Of a DNA stretch of 64,000 bases, positions 61,165-64,000 are shown in pieces (positions within the stretch are counted from its first letter, which is position 1; every line of letters starts with the position of its first letter). The stretch is taken from the NCBI GenBank assembly GCA_019753175.1, contig JAIELK010000006.1, forward strand, positions 186,001 through 250,000, in the 5' to 3' direction. The notes beneath the pieces were generated by a model. It was not told the DNA's origin and searched no databases. It saw only the letters and a program-made list of their open reading frames with translations. A program made the position numbers and the translations under genes. The DNA is from Hyphomonadaceae bacterium. GTDB lineage: Bacteria; Pseudomonadota; Alphaproteobacteria; Caulobacterales; Aquidulcibacteraceae.

Positions 61165-62685
61165 CTACTCCGCCGCGTGCTTGGCTGCGCCGTTTTCGCC
61201 ACGCTTCCAGCGCAGTTTAGGCTGGCGTGCGGCGCGGGTATCGTCGAGGCGGCGCATCGGCGCGAGCCTTGGCGCCTGCTTGAAGAACTCCACCTCGCCC
61301 GCGTTCACGCGCTCGGCCAGCGCGATCATCACGTCGGCGAAACGGTCGAGTTCGCGCTTGGGTTCGGTCTCGGTCGGTTCGATCAACATGGCGCCGTGCA
61401 CCACCAGTGGAAAATAGGTGGTGAACGGGTGATAGCCTTCGTCGAGCAGCGCCTTGGCCATGTCGATGGTCTCGACGCCTTTGGGCTTGATCGAAGAATC
61501 GTCGAACAAGGCCTCGTGCATGCACGGACCTTGGCCGAACGGCGCGTTGAAATGCGGCTTTAGACGCGCCAGCAGATAATTCGCATTGAGCACCGCATCT
61601 TCCGCAACTTGGCGGAGGCCATCTGAGCCGTGGCTCAGCATGTAGGTGAGCGCGCGCGTGAACATGCCCATCTGGCCATGAAACGCGCACATGCGCCCGA
61701 AGGCTTGCGTGCCGGCGCTGTGTTCGCGGAGTTCACGCGCGCCGCCGCGTTGCACGATATGTGGAACCGGTGCGAACGGCGCGAGCGCGGCGGAAAGCAC
61801 GGTCGGCCCCGCTCCGGGGCCGCCGCCGCCGTGCGGGGTTGAGAACGTCTTGTGCAGATTGATGTGCATGGCGTCGATGCCAAGATCGCCCGGGCGAACG
61901 CGGCCAACGATGGCGTTGTAATTGGCGCCGTCGCAATAGAAATAGCCGCCGGCTTCGTGGATCAGATCGGCGATCATCTTCACGTCGCGCTCGAACAGGC
62001 CGCACGTGTTCGGGTTGGTGATCATCACCGCGGCCACATCGGGGCCAAGCTTGGCCTTGAACGCCGCAAGATCGACGCGGCCGTCTTCCGTGCCCGGTAC
62101 TTCATCGACGGTGAAGCCCGCCGCAACCGCCGTCGCCGGATTGGTGCCGTGCGCGGAGCTTGGCACCAGCACGCGCTTACGCGTGTCCGATTCGCCGCGC
62201 GCGGCGAGTGCGGCCTTGATCGCCAGCATGCCGCAGAATTCGCCATGCGCGCCGGCCTTGGGCGAGAGCGCCACCGCCGGCATGCCGGTCAATTCCATCA
62301 GCCAGTGCGCGAGTTCGTCCATCAGTTCGAGCGCGCCTTGGATCGTGGCGATGGGCTGCAATGGATGGATATCGGCAAAGCCCTCGAACCGCGCGACGCG
62401 CTCGTTCAAGCGCGGATTGTGTTTCATCGTGCACGAGCCCAGCGGGAAGAGCCCGAGATCGATGGCGTAGTTCTTCTGAGAGAGCCGCACGAAATGCCGC
62501 ATGGTTTCGGGCTCGGAGAGCCCCGGCAGATCAAGCGGCGCTTTGCGCGCGAGGCCGCCGAGCTTGTTTGGCGTATTTTTTGGCGCGGGCAGATCGACGC
62601 CCGTTCCCGTCGCGTGGCCGGTTTCGAAGATCAGCGGCTCAGCTTGCAAGAGCCCGCGATTGCCGGAGGTGGTTTCAATTTTCAT
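61165..62685 (-). CDS. gcvPB: Glycine dehydrogenase (decarboxylating) subunit 2
   Basis: The 506-residue PLP-dependent P-protein beta half has the Schiff-base lysine in [52 protein letters not shown] and [14 protein letters not shown] are conserved segments. Together with subunit 1 it decarboxylates glycine in the glycine cleavage system. Its start overlaps the gcvPA stop (ATGA). The H and T proteins are expected beyond the right edge. Confidence 0.93.
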   Translation of the reverse strand: MKIETTSGNRGLLQAEPLIFETGHATGTGVDLPAPKNTPNKLGGLARKAPLDLPGLSEPETMRHFVRLSQKNYAIDLGLFPLGSCTMKHNPRLNERVARFEGFADIHPLQPIATIQGALELMDELAHWLMELTGMPAVALSPKAGAHGEFCGMLAIKAALAARGESDTRKRVLVPSSAHGTNPATAVAAGFTVDEVPGTEDGRVDLAAFKAKLGPDVAAVMITNPNTCGLFERDVKMIADLIHEAGGYFYCDGANYNAIVGRVRPGDLGIDAMHINLHKTFSTPHGGGGPGAGPTVLSAALAPFAPVPHIVQRGGARELREHSAGTQAFGRMCAFHGQMGMFTRALTYMLSHGSDGLRQVAEDAVLNANYLLARLKPHFNAPFGQGPCMHEALFDDSSIKPKGVETIDMAKALLDEGYHPFTTYFPLVVHGAMLIEPTETEPKRELDRFADVMIALAERVNAGEVEFFKQAPRLAPMRRLDDTRAARQPKLRWKRGENGAAKHAAE

Positions 62686-64000
62686 GACAGGGCCGCCTTC
62701 AACGCCTTCGCATACGCCGCGATGTCGTCATCCGTATTCATCTCCGTCGCGCAGGCGATCAACACATCGTCCATGCCGGCGTGCGGATTGAGCCGGCTCA
62801 TAGCCACGCCCGCGATCACGCCTTGCTCGGCCAGGGCGTCGACTATTCCCTGCGCGGGCTTTGTGAGCTTCAGCGCAATTTCGTTGAAGAAGCGCTTGGT
62901 CAGCACTTCTACGCCCTTCACCGCGCCAAGCGCATCGGCGAGCGCGATCGCCTTTTCGTGATTCAGCGTCGCCAACCGACGCAACCCCGCTTCCCCCAAA
63001 AGCGTCATGTGGATGGTCCAGGCGAGTTGGCAGAGCCCCGAATTGGTGCAGATATTGCTGGTCGCCTTTTCGCGGCGGATGTGCTGTTCGCGCGTCGACA
63101 GCGTCAGCACGAAGCCGCGCTTGCCATCGGCGTCGAGCGTTTCGCCGGCGACGCGGCCGGGCATCTGGCGGATGTATTTTTCGCGGGTCGCGAACAGGCC
63201 CACATAGGGCCCGCCGAAATTGAGTGCGTTGCCGATCGATTGGCCTTCGCCGCAGACGATATCCGCGCCCATGGCGCCCGCGGGTTCGATCAGACCGAAC
63301 GAAACACATTCGGTGAACGTCGCCACCATCAAGCTGCCTGCGCCACGCGCGGCTTCGCCGATCTTGGTCAGATCAGTGATCGTGCCGAATACGTTCGGCG
63401 ATTGCACGATCAATGCCGCCACATCGCCGCCGAGATGCTTCGTCACCGCCGCTTCATCGTCCACCGCCGCCGGCAGCGCAACGACTTCCAAACCAAGCGC
63501 TTCGCACGCCGTGCGAGCGGTGTCGACATAGTGCGGGTGCACGCCGCCGGAGAATATGATCTTCCGCCGCTTGGTGACGCGCGCGGCCATCATCGCCGCT
63601 TCCGCGCACGCGGTGGAGCCATCGTACATCGAGGCGTTGGCGACCTCCATGTCGAGCAAGAGCGCGACCTGGCTTTGGAATTCATACAGAGCCTGCAGCG
63701 TTCCTTGCGCGATTTCGGGCTGATAAGGCGTGTACGATGTGAGAAATTCGCTGCGCTGGATGATGTGATCGACGGTGGCGGGCACATGATGGCGATAAGC
63801 GCCGCCGCCTAAGAAAAACGCGGTGCGTCCAGCGGGCGTATTCTTCTCCGCCAGCGCATGCATATGCCGATGCACCTCGATTTCGCCCTGCGCGCGCGGC
63901 AGATCGACCAAGTGCTTCAGCAGCGCTTGCTTCGGCACGTCGACGAAAAGCTCGTCAATCTGCTTCGCGCCGATGACGTTCAGCATCTGCTGGCGATCGA
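62682..64000 (-). CDS. gcvPA: Glycine dehydrogenase (decarboxylating) subunit 1, 5' end outside window
   Basis: The frame remains open to the right edge ([20 protein letters not shown]), so the first residues lie outside. The rest has [32 protein letters not shown], a PLP-like [20 protein letters not shown] and [20 protein letters not shown]. This is the alpha half of the two-subunit P-protein that pairs with gcvPB. The two-gene form is normal in many alphaproteobacteria. Confidence 0.92.
   Translation of the reverse strand, partial: DRQQMLNVIGAKQIDELFVDVPKQALLKHLVDLPRAQGEIEVHRHMHALAEKNTPAGRTAFFLGGGAYRHHVPATVDHIIQRSEFLTSYTPYQPEIAQGTLQALYEFQSQVALLLDMEVANASMYDGSTACAEAAMMAARVTKRRKIIFSGGVHPHYVDTARTACEALGLEVVALPAAVDDEAAVTKHLGGDVAALIVQSPNVFGTITDLTKIGEAARGAGSLMVATFTECVSFGLIEPAGAMGADIVCGEGQSIGNALNFGGPYVGLFATREKYIRQMPGRVAGETLDADGKRGFVLTLSTREQHIRREKATSNICTNSGLCQLAWTIHMTLLGEAGLRRLATLNHEKAIALADALGAVKGVEVLTKRFFNEIALKLTKPAQGIVDALAEQGVIAGVAMSRLNPHAGMDDVLIACATEMNTDDDIAAYAKALKAALS

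Overview
The window is a GC-rich, gene-dense stretch of chromosome with typical alphaproteobacterial content. I place it in the Caulobacterales by inference. The reasons are a PodJ-like polarity protein, a CC_3452-type secreted protein, the TauE/TIGR02186/DUF3429 trio, the split atpI-B-E-F'-F Fo cluster, the two-subunit glycine dehydrogenase, the long-form dCTP deaminase, and GANTC (CcrM-type) sites in front of the podJ-like gene. I see no rRNA, tRNA, CRISPR array, prophage or insertion sequence. No gene-free stretch exceeds 300 bases.

Layout. 1-8.6 kb: the 3' end of a zur-like gene, a double-hotdog thioesterase, an alpha/beta hydrolase, a DUF4197 protein, a PAQR/hemolysin III protein, a dienoyl-CoA isomerase-like crotonase, pyrophosphatase, a thiolase and a coiled-coil membrane protein. 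8.6-14.8 kb: small lipoproteins, ExoD, an orphan Dcm-Vsr pair, an OmpA-type lipoprotein and a glycosyltransferase-like protein of unknown family. 14.9-26.9 kb: a DEAD-box RNA helicase, then a mostly leftward set for fatty-acid or branched-chain acyl-CoA degradation (old-yellow-enzyme family protein, FadB/J, DJ-1/PfpI protein, thiolase, OsmC, long acyl-CoA dehydrogenase, MerR regulator) and an FMN-dependent alpha-hydroxy acid oxidase. 27-30.6 kb: the podJ-like gene. 30.7-38.2 kb: the TauE trio, then pdeM and an Lhr-type helicase of the ligase-associated repair set, separated by an alkylsulfatase-like secreted metallo-hydrolase. 38.3-44.1 kb: two unknown exported or membrane proteins, a UMF1/Atg22-like transporter, an HSL-type esterase, a TetR regulator and a TolC-like outer-membrane protein. 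44.3-47.8 kb: two secreted EF-hand proteins next to an OmpR/EnvZ-type two-component system. 47.8-51.6 kb: a membrane protein with a possible HTH tail, a GumN lipoprotein, and an XRE-membrane-protein operon led by a 35-residue peptide. 51.6-58 kb: dCTP deaminase, ApaG, cupin, a sphingosine-phosphate-lyase-like enzyme, MntP, Pgi and GalE. 58-64 kb: the ATP synthase Fo operon, and gcvPB plus the 3' part of gcvPA.

Most notable observations: (1) near-palindromic GCGACAAA-type boxes lie at similar distances upstream of both EF-hand genes, and one is shared with the divergent two-component operon, which suggests a small self-contained (possibly calcium-related) regulon. (2) Two intergenic-type palindromic repeats lie inside the coding sequence of the Lhr-type helicase and are translated in frame. 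(3) A cluster of TTGTC half-sites precedes the 35-codon peptide/membrane/XRE operon. (4) An apparent CTG start is used for the UMF1-like transporter. (5) A strong orphan terminator may mark a small RNA upstream of tolC. Function names rest on motif recognition only; no database search was run.
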